This document shows, in pieces, positions 26,474 through 36,030 of a stretch of DNA of 64,000 bases. Where the stretch lies: contig NZ_CANMEU010000001.1 of the NCBI RefSeq assembly GCF_947497045.1, positions 434,001 through 498,000 on the forward strand, written 5' to 3'. Both the position numbers and the translations under genes were made by a program. The stretch comes from an uncultured Tateyamaria sp. (GTDB lineage Bacteria; Pseudomonadota; Alphaproteobacteria; Rhodobacterales; Rhodobacteraceae). The notes below the pieces were generated by a model. That model was not told the DNA's origin. It saw nothing but the letters and a program-made list of their open reading frames with translations, and ran no database searches. Within the stretch, counting starts at the first letter, position 1, and every line of letters begins with the position of its first letter.

Positions 26474-28512
26474 CCGGAACTGTTCTGTTTGATCCCCTTT
26501 TGCCATGGGCAGTCCTCGCCGTGCTGGCCGTGCTGGTTGTCGGCGGGGTTGTGCTGGCCCTGATGCGTGGCCTTTCGGGCTGGGCCTTGCGCGGGGCGGC
26601 GGGCCTTGTGGTGCTGGCTGCGTTGTCGGGTCCCGCCCTGCAACAAGAAGACCGCGCGCCGCTGTCCGACATCGTGATCCTGGCCGAAGATCAAAGCGCC
26701 AGCCAACGCCTGCGCGACCGTCCTGCCCAAAGCATCAGTGCGGCGGACGCGCTTGAGGCCGCATTGATCGCGCGCGACAACACCGAGGTGCGCCGGATCA
26801 CCGTCCCGGACGGGGATGAGGACGCAGGCACCCGCCTGATGACCGCCCTGTCGGACGCCTTGGCCGAAGAACCCCGCGCCCAGGTTGCGGGCCTGATCGC
26901 GATCAGCGATGGGCAAGTGCATGATCCCGATCTGCCCGTTGACCTGCCCGCCCCGCTGCACCTGTTGCTGAGTGGGAAAGACACCGATTGGGACCGCCGT
27001 CTGTTGGTCAAGAACGCGCCCGCTTTTGCGATCATTGGCGAGGCAGTAACCCTGACCCTGCGGATCGAAGACAGCGGTGCCGCACCAACCGATGTGGGGC
27101 TGGCCCCGCTCGATATCTCGGTCGATGGCGCACCTGCGCAGAGGTTTAACGTGCCTATCGGGCAGGATATCGACCTGCCCGTGACCCTGCCCCATGGCGG
27201 GCGCAACGTGATCCAGTTTTCGGTGCCCGAAGCTGAGGGCGAGTTGACAGACCGCAACAACACGGCCCTGATTCAGATGAACGGGGTCCGGGATCGCCTG
27301 CGCGTTCTGCTGGTCTCGGGTGAGCCCCATGCAGGCGGGCGCACATGGCGCAACCTGCTCAAATCCGACAGCTCTGTTGATCTGGTCCACTTCACCATCC
27401 TGCGCCCGCCTGAAAAACAGGATGGGGTGCCTGTGGGCGAATTGTCCCTCATCGCCTTCCCGACCCGCGAATTGTTCCTCGAAAAGATCGACGACTTCGA
27501 CCTGATCATCTTTGATCGCTACAAACGGCGGGGGATTTTGCCTGCACTCTACCTCGACAATGTGGCGCGCTATATCCGCGACGGTGGGGCCGTTCTGGTC
27601 GCTGCTGGTCCCGATTTCGCAGGGGCCGACAGCCTTTTTCGCTCGCCCCTTGGTGCGGTGTTGCCAGCCCAGCCTTCGGCCCGCGTGATCGAAGAGGCAT
27701 ATCTGCCCAAAGTGTCCGAGATCGGGGAACGTCATCCGGTCACCACGGCCCTGCCAAATGCGGGCGATTGGGGGCGCTGGTTGCGTCAGATCGACGTTGA
27801 TCCACGGTCTGGTACCACGGTGATGGAGGGCGTGGATGACCGCCCCCTCCTCGTGCTTGACCGAGTGGGTGAGGGGCGCGTGGCGCTGCTCGCCTCGGAT
27901 CATGCGTGGCTGTGGAATCGTGGATATGAGGGCGGTGGGCCGCAACTGGAATTGCTACGCCGTCTGGCCCATTGGATGATGAAAGAACCGGAGTTGGAGG
28001 AAGAGGCCCTGACGGCCATTGCCACGGGCCAATCCATGCGCATCCTGCGCCGCACGCTTGAGGGTACAGCACCTCCGGTCACCATCACGGGCCCTGATGG
28101 CACGACCACGCAGCTTGATCTGAGCGAAGGCGCGCCCGGCCAGTTCGAGACCCGTTTTGATGGTCCTGAAATCGGCCTTTACCGGCTCGAGAATGGTGAC
28201 CAAAGCACGGTGATCGGCCTTGGCCCTGCCGCGCCCAAGGAGTTTGAAGCAACCATCGCGACCCCCGACATTCTGGGGGAACGCGTCGCGGCCACCCGCG
28301 GTGGCGTGTTGCGCCTGCAAGGGGGTACGCCGCGCATCCGCGCCGTGCGCGAAGGACGCCCTGCTGCGGGCCGCGGCTGGATCGGCATTACGCCACGCAA
28401 CGCCTATGAGACGCAGGATGTACGCCAGATGTCACTGCTGCCGCCGTGGTTGGTTTTGTTGCTGGCTGCGGGGCTGATCACAGGTGCGTGGCTGCGCGAG
28501 GGTCGCCGTTAG
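26470..28512 (+). CDS. Large membrane protein of the moxR operon (VWA/GATase-like)
   Basis: A 680-residue protein with two N-terminal helices (about 11-32 and 39-57) and one C-terminal helix (about 655-673), leaving a large soluble middle. The start of the soluble part has a DxSxS site (EDQSAS) of the VWA type and later AISDGQ. The segment LRVLLVSGEPHAGGRTWRN starts an amidotransferase-like fold, continued by GGAVLVAAGPDF and LLASDHAWLW. It is fourth in the operon, 4-nt overlapped with the gene before. Its stop overlaps the stop of the converging pbpC by 4 nt. Function unknown. Confidence 0.8.
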   Translation: MTGTVLFDPLLPWAVLAVLAVLVVGGVVLALMRGLSGWALRGAAGLVVLAALSGPALQQEDRAPLSDIVILAEDQSASQRLRDRPAQSISAADALEAALIARDNTEVRRITVPDGDEDAGTRLMTALSDALAEEPRAQVAGLIAISDGQVHDPDLPVDLPAPLHLLLSGKDTDWDRRLLVKNAPAFAIIGEAVTLTLRIEDSGAAPTDVGLAPLDISVDGAPAQRFNVPIGQDIDLPVTLPHGGRNVIQFSVPEAEGELTDRNNTALIQMNGVRDRLRVLLVSGEPHAGGRTWRNLLKSDSSVDLVHFTILRPPEKQDGVPVGELSLIAFPTRELFLEKIDDFDLIIFDRYKRRGILPALYLDNVARYIRDGGAVLVAAGPDFAGADSLFRSPLGAVLPAQPSARVIEEAYLPKVSEIGERHPVTTALPNAGDWGRWLRQIDVDPRSGTTVMEGVDDRPLLVLDRVGEGRVALLASDHAWLWNRGYEGGGPQLELLRRLAHWMMKEPELEEEALTAIATGQSMRILRRTLEGTAPPVTITGPDGTTTQLDLSEGAPGQFETRFDGPEIGLYRLENGDQSTVIGLGPAAPKEFEATIATPDILGERVAATRGGVLRLQGGTPRIRAVREGRPAAGRGWIGITPRNAYETQDVRQMSLLPPWLVLLLAAGLITGAWLREGRR

Positions 28513-30494
28513 GGGCGTCGTTCCACTGCCACCCGCGCCGAACGACCCGCTGCGTCGATCACCGCAATGTCCGAAAAGCCGAGGCCTAGTGTGCCGATAT
28601 CTATCTGTCGATGGCGCAGGTTCGAGGCGATGGGCGCGCCGTTCAACAGGACCGTCAGCGGCAATGCGCCCCCTTCGACTTTGATCACCGCATCGGCTTG
28701 GGCCAGCACGGCCCCGTCCGGTGGGAAAGCCACGGCAGGCCCAGTCACAGTGTCCTGCGGGGTGCCAAAGCGTTGCAGGGGCGCAGGCAGGTCTGCGGTG
28801 CTGAGCATCAGCGTGTCTGCGGGCGGTGGTGGGGCCGGGTCATAGGTGGGTTTGAGCCGCCCAAAGGCTTCGAACAGGATAGGGGCGGCGTGATCGCCCC
28901 CAAATGCGCCGGGCACCGGCGTACCGTCAGGCCGCCCCATCCAGACCCCAATCACGTGCCGCCCGTCATAGCCGAAAGCCCACGCATCGCGGTGCCCATA
29001 GGACGTGCCGGTCTTGTAGGCCAGTCCCGCAACCCCGTCGCGTGGCGGGGCAGTGCCACGCAGGATATCACCCACTTGCCATGCCGCACGGGGGGCAAGG
29101 ATGCGGGCGCGGGGGATGTCTTCGCCGTCAAAGCCGACACGCGTTCCCAACTGCGCCAACCCTGCATAGACCCGCATCAAATCCTCAAGCGTCAGACCCA
29201 ATCCGCCCAAGGCCACCGCCAATCCGGCGGTTCCTGACGGCAGGCGCGGTTCGGCCCCGAAGGCACGCAAGGTGGCCATCAGACGTTCCGGCCCCAACGC
29301 CTCTGTCAGCGCGACGGGCGGGATGTTCAGTGACATCTCCAACGCTTGGCGCGCGGTCACATCGCCGCGAAACTGTCCGTCAAAGTTCTGCGGTGCATAA
29401 CGGCCAAACCGGGTGGGACGATCCGCAAAAACGGTGGCGGGATGCGCAAGACCCCGGTCAAAGGCCAACGCATAGATCAACGGCTTGAGGGTCGATCCCG
29501 GCGAGCGTTCCGCCCGCGTCATATCCACAAAGCCCAGTGCGCCGCGCGCGTCCGTATAACGAGGCGCACCGATACGGGCCAAAACCTCGCCTGTTTGATG
29601 ATCTGCCACCATCAGTGCAATCGAAACCCCCGGCGCGAGCCCGGCGGCGTGGGTGCGCACAAGCCGCTCCATCTTGCGCTGAAGTCCGGCGGAGAGGTGG
29701 GTGTCGTGCCGCTGCGCTAACGGATCAGCTTGGCGCAGCGCATCCGCCATATGCGGGGCCAGCCGGGGGACAGGGCGCATCCGGCGTGGCACATCAGCCC
29801 GAACCCCGGCTGCCCCCACCCGCGCGAGAACCCGGTCGCGCGCCACCCGCGCGACACCTGCAAACCTGTCCGGGCGACGACTTTCAGGGGCTTGGGGCAA
29901 AGCGACCAGCAAGGCCGCCTCTGCTGGCGATAGACGCCATGGTTCTTTGCCGAACCACGTGAAACTGGCGCTGCGCACCCCTTCGATCCGCCCCCCATAA
30001 GGCGCGTGTTGCAGATAGAGATGCAGGATGTCGTCCTTGCTCAATCGCCGCTCGAGCGCCCAGGCCAGCCGCATCTGGCGCAGCTTGCCCCGCACCGACC
30101 CTGTGCCGGAATTTTCCAGCAGGCGCGCCACCTGCATGGTCAGTGTCGACCCCCCCGAAACGATCTTGCGCGACCAGATCGCCTGCCCCACAGCCCGCGC
30201 CATGGCCCGCGCGTCCACACCGTTGTGATCCCGGAACCGCTTGTCCTCGTAGGCGATCAACATGTCGATGAAATCAGCATCCACCGATCCCCGCGTCACG
30301 GCCAGCCGCAACCGCCCATCCTCGACCGGAAAGGCGCGCATGAGGATGTCATCGCGGTCCCGCATCTCGACCGAGGTTTCGCTTAGCGTTGGCGGGATCA
30401 CGGTCGCGTCCACCCATATGTCCCACCGCTCGCGCACGAAGGCGACCGACAGCATCGCCAAGGCTATCGCAATAAGGGGACGATGCGGTTTCAC
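28509..30494 (-). CDS. pbpC: Penicillin-binding protein 1C (bifunctional peptidoglycan glycosyltransferase/transpeptidase)
   Basis: A 661-residue class A PBP with a short N-terminal membrane anchor (about residues 7-20). The GT51 glycosyltransferase domain has catalytic E83 in AYEDKRFRDHNGVD and GGSTLTMQ. The transpeptidase domain has S334 in SPGSTLKP, SLN (EMSLNIPP) and KTG (YKTGTSYG). The C-terminal ~90 residues form the PBP1C-specific beta domain. It starts with GTG overlapping the stop of the alpha-2-macroglobulin gene. That pairing is conserved, the macroglobulin being thought to guard cells whose wall is breached. It is somewhat shorter than the E. coli enzyme. Confidence 0.94.
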   Translation of the reverse strand: MKPHRPLIAIALAMLSVAFVRERWDIWVDATVIPPTLSETSVEMRDRDDILMRAFPVEDGRLRLAVTRGSVDADFIDMLIAYEDKRFRDHNGVDARAMARAVGQAIWSRKIVSGGSTLTMQVARLLENSGTGSVRGKLRQMRLAWALERRLSKDDILHLYLQHAPYGGRIEGVRSASFTWFGKEPWRLSPAEAALLVALPQAPESRRPDRFAGVARVARDRVLARVGAAGVRADVPRRMRPVPRLAPHMADALRQADPLAQRHDTHLSAGLQRKMERLVRTHAAGLAPGVSIALMVADHQTGEVLARIGAPRYTDARGALGFVDMTRAERSPGSTLKPLIYALAFDRGLAHPATVFADRPTRFGRYAPQNFDGQFRGDVTARQALEMSLNIPPVALTEALGPERLMATLRAFGAEPRLPSGTAGLAVALGGLGLTLEDLMRVYAGLAQLGTRVGFDGEDIPRARILAPRAAWQVGDILRGTAPPRDGVAGLAYKTGTSYGHRDAWAFGYDGRHVIGVWMGRPDGTPVPGAFGGDHAAPILFEAFGRLKPTYDPAPPPPADTLMLSTADLPAPLQRFGTPQDTVTGPAVAFPPDGAVLAQADAVIKVEGGALPLTVLLNGAPIASNLRHRQIDIGTLGLGFSDIAVIDAAGRSARVAVERRP

Positions 30495-33400
30495 TCGGTC
30501 ACGACCGTTTCGCCGGTGGCTGTGATGGCGCGATATTCGGGCCGATACATGTCCTCGACCAGTGCGGCGGGGTGATGGAAGGTGCCGGGGCTGACGGCGC
30601 GCGCGATATAGGCCAGCTCAAACGCATCGGCCCCCCGTTGATCGACAGCAGCCAGAAAGCGGTCGGCGCGGAATTCGACATGTTGCACCGGTGCCTGACT
30701 CAGCCAGTCAAAGCCACTCACATCGCCCGATCTTATGAGGGTCGGGTTGTCGATTTCGATGCCCGCAGGCAGCGGATCGTCCACCATCAGCCGCGCACCC
30801 ACCTCTTCAAACGGCGTAACGCGCAAGACAATCACTCGACGCTCGCCAACGGCCCATGGCCCCTCGACCGGGGTGCCCTCAAGCGTGAAGGCTGCGCGTA
30901 TGATCTGGTATCCGTATCCGCCCGCTTCGGGTGGGGTCAGCGGCACACCATATGTGGTCAGCGTCACGTCCTGCGCCGCACCAGAGACGTTGCGGATGAT
31001 CGACACCGCATCCCCGCGCCCGCGCGACTGCACCAGCGGCCCTGCCACGGGCACGTCATCAACGGTCAGGCTTGCAGGTCCCGTACCGCTGCGCAGGGCC
31101 TGCGCCGCCATCAGCACCTGTGCTGCCTCTTGGGTCGAATATTGACCCGATTGCGCGGTGATCGCACTGGCAAGTGTCGCGCGGTTCACGGCGGTGCTGC
31201 CCACTTCGGCGGCAAGGTGCAGAACACCCGCCGCATCGCGTAGTGGCGTGCCAAAATCGTCGCGCCATTGCTGCCTTCCGGGGCCTGCATTGACCGCCAT
31301 ATCCCCAGCCAGACCAAACATCCGGTCCGCCCGCGTTTGCTCCCCATAGCTGGCCAAGGCCGCCCCCAATTGCGCCCGCGCGAGCGGGGTGGCAAAAGCA
31401 GTGCCCTTGGTGTCGGCATAGTACCGCAAATCGCCAATCGACGCGGCCCCGGACCGCGCCAGCACCATGAGCGCATAGGCTATGTCCTCTCCCCCGGCGT
31501 CAAAGTCGGGCGCATAGTTGATCCGGTTGCGCAAGTTGTCCAAGGCCAACCGCACGGCACGTGCGGGGACGTTATAGCCCTGTTCCTGCGCACGCGTCAG
31601 GAAGTCAGTAACATAGGCATCCAGCCAGAACTCCCCCGCCTGGGCCTGCCACAACCCAAAGGCCCCGTTGCTGGCCTGACGGGTCAGCACGCGTGCAATC
31701 GCCTGATCCACGCGAGGCTTGATGTCGTCGATCCCCGCCGCACCTGCGACCTGTGGCGCATAGAGCAGCGGCAGTGCCGCTGATGTGACCTGTTCAGTGC
31801 ACCCATAGGGGTAGCGATCAAGCTGGCGCAGTAGTCCCGGCATATCGAAACGCGCCAGTGGTCCTGCGGCGAGCGTCGCCCGCGCCGTGCTCCCATGCAA
31901 ATCGGCGAGTACATTGTCGTCGAAGGTCAGGGCGGCCCCTGCATCCAGACTGAACCGCCGTGTGGTGGCGACAATCGGGTCGTTGGCACGCACGCCCAAG
32001 GTAAGCGCCTTGCGCAACACGGTGCCATCCGGTGTGGTCAAGGCCACGCGAATGCTGTGATCACCAACCGCGTCAGCAGTCACCGGCACAGCGACGCGCA
32101 CCGTTCCTTGCGTACTCATTTCGATCTGATCGGGTGCGCTGCCGAGGATGACACCCTCTGCGTCGACTGCAAGCGTCATAGCCCCTGCATCTCCCGTTGC
32201 GTGCACAAATTCCAGCATCACACGGCTGCGATCCCCCGGCGCCAGAAAGCGCGGCACCGCCGCAGAGATCACAACCGGATCGCGTGCAACCATGTCCGCA
32301 TTGGCCTGCCCGACGCCTGTGTTCGACCATGCCATCGCCATCAAGCGGATTGTACCGTTGAAATTCGGACGCGGCACCGGGATCACTGCGACCCCATCTG
32401 GCCCGACCTCGACGGGGCCGGAAAAGGCGGCCATCACAGCCTCGGTCGGCGGCGGCCCTTGGCGCTGCATCGCGGCACCCGCATCCCCGCCCGAGCGGAC
32501 GGTGCCCGTTGCCCCGCTGCGCCCATCGATCAGCCGCCCGTACATATCGCGCAGATCAACACCCAGACGCCGCTGGCCGAAATAGTGCGCCTGCGGGTCG
32601 GGGGCGTCGAACCCCGTCAGGTTCAGCACGCCCACATCGACCGCCGCAAGTGTCACGTATCCCGTGGCCTCCTCCAGCCCATCCACGCGCACTTCGACAT
32701 CTGTGCTTCCGGGCTGACCGTCGACGGCCAATGGGGCCTCGATGGACACGCTCAGCGCCTTTGCACCGGGGTCAATGGCCGCGTGGGCAAGGCCAAGGAC
32801 GCGGCCCGGTCCGAACCCTTCGCCCGATCCACGCAAGGCTGAAGCCGTGACATAAGCCCCGGTGCCCCAATCCTCGGTCACGTCCAGTGGAATCACGTTT
32901 TCACCTGCAACCACTGGCACCACCTGGCGCGCAATCACCCCGTTTGACAGAACGCTCACCAGGGCCACGCCGTCAAATCCGGGCACGACTCGCAGTTGCG
33001 CTGTGTCCCCGATCCGGTAGCGCGCCGCGTCGAGCGACAGGGTCAGCCGATCCGGCGTGCTGCTGCTGTCCGTGCCCCCATACCAACCTGCTGCGAAACT
33101 GACCGAGCTTGCGGCATAAGCCCCCTCAACCGTTTCGACGACCACTTCGTAGTCGCCCCATTCGGTTGGCACCTCGATGCTTTGCGGTTCGCTCCCAAGT
33201 GTGATCTCTCCTTGGGCCACCCGCGTGCGCCGGGTTGTGGGTTCCCAATTCCAGTTGCCGAACAGTTGATACCATTGATAGCGCGTTTCGACTTTGTTGA
33301 CGGTCCATTGCGCCCGCACCGCAGCACCGCCAAGCGCCACCAGATCGAACCGGGCGGTGCCGTTTTCGGGCAGAACATCCTCGAACCCCGGCCTGATCCC

Positions 33401-35884
33401 GATCACCATACCTGTCGACGCGATGGGCCGGGTGAGCGACCGTTCTACCGGGCGCCCACCACTGTCCGACACCCGCACCGTCGTGATCGCCTCAAGCAAG
33501 ACGCCCTCGGCCGTGACATCGGGCCATGTGAGGGCGACATCTGCCTGTCCCGCGGCATCCGTGCGGCCCCCATCGAAAAAGACGCGCTGCGGCGAAAACT
33601 GCGCATCATGGCGGCCAAAGAAGTATCCCGGCCAGCCTGTGACGCTGTTGCGCCGTTGCACGCGCACATCGCCCTCAACCACCAAATCCGCCCCCGGTGC
33701 GCCGAACAGATAGCGGGCACCAACAGCAACGCGCGTGGGCGCTCCAATGCGCAAGGCCCCCTCGGGCAGGTTCAGATCCACTTCAATCCGGTCGGGAATA
33801 AAGTCTTCGACCAGTACGGTCTGACTGGCCAGTGGCGGAGCACCCACATCGCCCATCACCTCAATCCGCCATGTGCCGCGCGGCGCGGTCGTCGCAACGG
33901 GCAAGGCCATCACATGTCCACCCGCCCGGCCTTGGGTGCTGACTATGCGCGCGTATTCGACCCCATCGGGACGGAACAGAATTGCGGTCAGTGGCAGTCC
34001 GTTGATTGCACCGACCTTGGCGTCACGCACCAATGCTGTTGCATAGATCGTCGCACCGGGCCGGTATGCCCCTCGATCCGTTGTCAGGAACACATCGACG
34101 GGGGGGGCAGGTGGGCGACCCTCGACCCCACGGTCCGACAGGTCAAAAGCGGGATCGCTCAGCGGCAGGAACACGAAATCATCGCCCGTTTCGACTTGCA
34201 GCAGGGTCGGCGTTGCGGCCCCTCTGCCACGGGTCAATCCAGCCTCGAATTGCACGAATCCGTCTGCGTCCGTGCGCGCAGTGCCCAGGATCGCGTTGGC
34301 CTGCGAGATCAGACTGACCTCTGCCCCTTCAACCGCGCTTGCATCTCCAAGCGCACGCACCGCAGCCGTCAGCCCATCCGTCCCCTGCCAGCTGCTGATC
34401 CCAAGGTCGGACAGCACGAACCACTGCGAGGCGGGCAGCGTGTCAAAGCTGTCACTGCCCGGACGTTTGGCGGTGAGCACATAGATACCCGGCGCTTGAT
34501 CGGCCAGCACATCACCCAAGGGCAGCAAGGTGCGCATTTCAGTGTTCAGTGTATTTTCCACATCTCCAGAGCCTTCCCAGATGACCTCGGCAATGTCTGT
34601 ATTGAACTGATCCGCCTGCCATTGGGTCATGGGGCGGCCAAAGAAATCGCGCCGCATCGCCTGCACCAGATTGCGGTCACTGACCCGCGCAAGGGTCAGC
34701 GCCACGGTGTCCAGATTGACCGTTTCGACCGGAATGCTGGCCCCGGCACCGCGCGGCAGCACATAGCTGCGCCCCGGAAAGCGCACCACTGGTGCGCGGT
34801 CGCGGACATATTGGGTGAGGGTGATATCTTTGTTCAAGGTCTCGCCACTGGCCGCGGGCAGCCCGGAGCGCAGCGTGATGCGATACCGCTCACCGTGGCG
34901 CACCCCGTCAACGCAGAGCGTGCGTGCATCCACATCCACGACCAGCCCTTGGGTGTCGGTGCGCACGAAGGGTTCGTAATCCACACCCGCCTGCACCAGA
35001 TCCTCGGAAAAGGTGGTGCAGATGCGCGGTGCGGCGCTGTTATTGTCCACTTGGGTTTCGACAACGCGGAAGCCATATTTTCCGATGGCACCGGTCAGGG
35101 CGGCCGCGATGTCATCGCGCGGTTGCAGCGCCTGCGCGAGCCGGAGTGCGCCGATCATCTCCCGCCCGCGCCCATTGCGTTCGAGCGCCTCGGCGTAAGT
35201 CTGCAACGCGGTCGCCTGTCCACCAACGGTCTTCGCGCGCAGGTAAGCGTTGAGCGCTGCGGGAACGGCCTCTTGGAGGGCATCGCGTCGCTGTCGGCTC
35301 GGGACATTCTCACCCAAGCGCTGCGCGATATAGGCGTAGCGCGCCCAGACATCCGGCGCATCGCTCAACGCGACAGCAGCGCCCGACCGCCGCAGAGCCA
35401 CGGCACGCTCACCACGCTGCCACGCGGCGCGGGATGCTTCGATCAGAGCCTCAAGCGACTGCTCATTGACCGCAAACCGAAAACCCATGCGCGCGGCCAG
35501 AATACGCGCGGCCTCAATGTCGTCCTCGCTCACCCCCAATGCGGCAGCGCGTTGCGCAGCCGTCGTGTTTTGCGCTGCATCACCACGCACCCGCACCGCA
35601 GATTGCGCACCCGCATAGGGTTGGCGGTCGGTGATCGCAGATTTCGGGAAACAAGCGTTCGACCGGGTGTTGAACGTGAACGCAACGCATTGGTCATCCG
35701 CGCTGCACGCCCGCCGACAGGCCTCAACGGTGGTATCGAACAACGCAGTGCGGTCCGCGCCAAAGAAATCCATATCCTGGGTCAGAATATAGCGGTTTTC
35801 CGGCAGGATTTGCTGGGCCATGGCGGCGGGAACCATCAGGCAAACGCTAAGAAAACCGATGACGGCATAGATGGCACGACGCAT
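30491..35884 (-). CDS. Bacterial alpha-2-macroglobulin with N-terminal PAN/apple domain
   Basis: A 1797-residue exported protease trap. The ATG at 35884 has GGAGA 7 nt upstream and gives a signal peptide ending AMA-QQ near residue 23, with no lipobox. A PAN/apple-like module follows, with cysteines 56, 60, 66 and 78. Multiple MG beta-sandwich domains come next, including PGATIYATALVRDAK (MG2-like) and the bait region around 1000-1200. The thioester motif CTEQ is at 1362-1365 in YPYGCTEQV, so covalent trapping of proteases is possible. The TED helices and the receptor-like C-terminus complete the protein. It is co-transcribed with pbpC. Confidence 0.93.
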   Translation of the reverse strand: MRRAIYAVIGFLSVCLMVPAAMAQQILPENRYILTQDMDFFGADRTALFDTTVEACRRACSADDQCVAFTFNTRSNACFPKSAITDRQPYAGAQSAVRVRGDAAQNTTAAQRAAALGVSEDDIEAARILAARMGFRFAVNEQSLEALIEASRAAWQRGERAVALRRSGAAVALSDAPDVWARYAYIAQRLGENVPSRQRRDALQEAVPAALNAYLRAKTVGGQATALQTYAEALERNGRGREMIGALRLAQALQPRDDIAAALTGAIGKYGFRVVETQVDNNSAAPRICTTFSEDLVQAGVDYEPFVRTDTQGLVVDVDARTLCVDGVRHGERYRITLRSGLPAASGETLNKDITLTQYVRDRAPVVRFPGRSYVLPRGAGASIPVETVNLDTVALTLARVSDRNLVQAMRRDFFGRPMTQWQADQFNTDIAEVIWEGSGDVENTLNTEMRTLLPLGDVLADQAPGIYVLTAKRPGSDSFDTLPASQWFVLSDLGISSWQGTDGLTAAVRALGDASAVEGAEVSLISQANAILGTARTDADGFVQFEAGLTRGRGAATPTLLQVETGDDFVFLPLSDPAFDLSDRGVEGRPPAPPVDVFLTTDRGAYRPGATIYATALVRDAKVGAINGLPLTAILFRPDGVEYARIVSTQGRAGGHVMALPVATTAPRGTWRIEVMGDVGAPPLASQTVLVEDFIPDRIEVDLNLPEGALRIGAPTRVAVGARYLFGAPGADLVVEGDVRVQRRNSVTGWPGYFFGRHDAQFSPQRVFFDGGRTDAAGQADVALTWPDVTAEGVLLEAITTVRVSDSGGRPVERSLTRPIASTGMVIGIRPGFEDVLPENGTARFDLVALGGAAVRAQWTVNKVETRYQWYQLFGNWNWEPTTRRTRVAQGEITLGSEPQSIEVPTEWGDYEVVVETVEGAYAASSVSFAAGWYGGTDSSSTPDRLTLSLDAARYRIGDTAQLRVVPGFDGVALVSVLSNGVIARQVVPVVAGENVIPLDVTEDWGTGAYVTASALRGSGEGFGPGRVLGLAHAAIDPGAKALSVSIEAPLAVDGQPGSTDVEVRVDGLEEATGYVTLAAVDVGVLNLTGFDAPDPQAHYFGQRRLGVDLRDMYGRLIDGRSGATGTVRSGGDAGAAMQRQGPPPTEAVMAAFSGPVEVGPDGVAVIPVPRPNFNGTIRLMAMAWSNTGVGQANADMVARDPVVISAAVPRFLAPGDRSRVMLEFVHATGDAGAMTLAVDAEGVILGSAPDQIEMSTQGTVRVAVPVTADAVGDHSIRVALTTPDGTVLRKALTLGVRANDPIVATTRRFSLDAGAALTFDDNVLADLHGSTARATLAAGPLARFDMPGLLRQLDRYPYGCTEQVTSAALPLLYAPQVAGAAGIDDIKPRVDQAIARVLTRQASNGAFGLWQAQAGEFWLDAYVTDFLTRAQEQGYNVPARAVRLALDNLRNRINYAPDFDAGGEDIAYALMVLARSGAASIGDLRYYADTKGTAFATPLARAQLGAALASYGEQTRADRMFGLAGDMAVNAGPGRQQWRDDFGTPLRDAAGVLHLAAEVGSTAVNRATLASAITAQSGQYSTQEAAQVLMAAQALRSGTGPASLTVDDVPVAGPLVQSRGRGDAVSIIRNVSGAAQDVTLTTYGVPLTPPEAGGYGYQIIRAAFTLEGTPVEGPWAVGERRVIVLRVTPFEEVGARLMVDDPLPAGIEIDNPTLIRSGDVSGFDWLSQAPVQHVEFRADRFLAAVDQRGADAFELAYIARAVSPGTFHHPAALVEDMYRPEYRAITATGETVVTE

Positions 35885-36030
35885 GCGTGATCTCCGATAA
35901 AGTGGGCACAATACGCGCCAACCTGCCACGCGTAGGGCGGGGCATGCAAATGTTTCGGGTGATGGGGTTAAGCGCATATTCACCATCCCCGTGAGATACC
36001 GAATCCCAGAAGTTTCCATGGGGCAGATGT

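Noticed and set aside
32996-35890. A 964-codon plus-strand open frame inside the macroglobulin gene
   Set aside because: It is antisense to a well-supported protein, and the composition and lack of domains mark it as a shadow frame.
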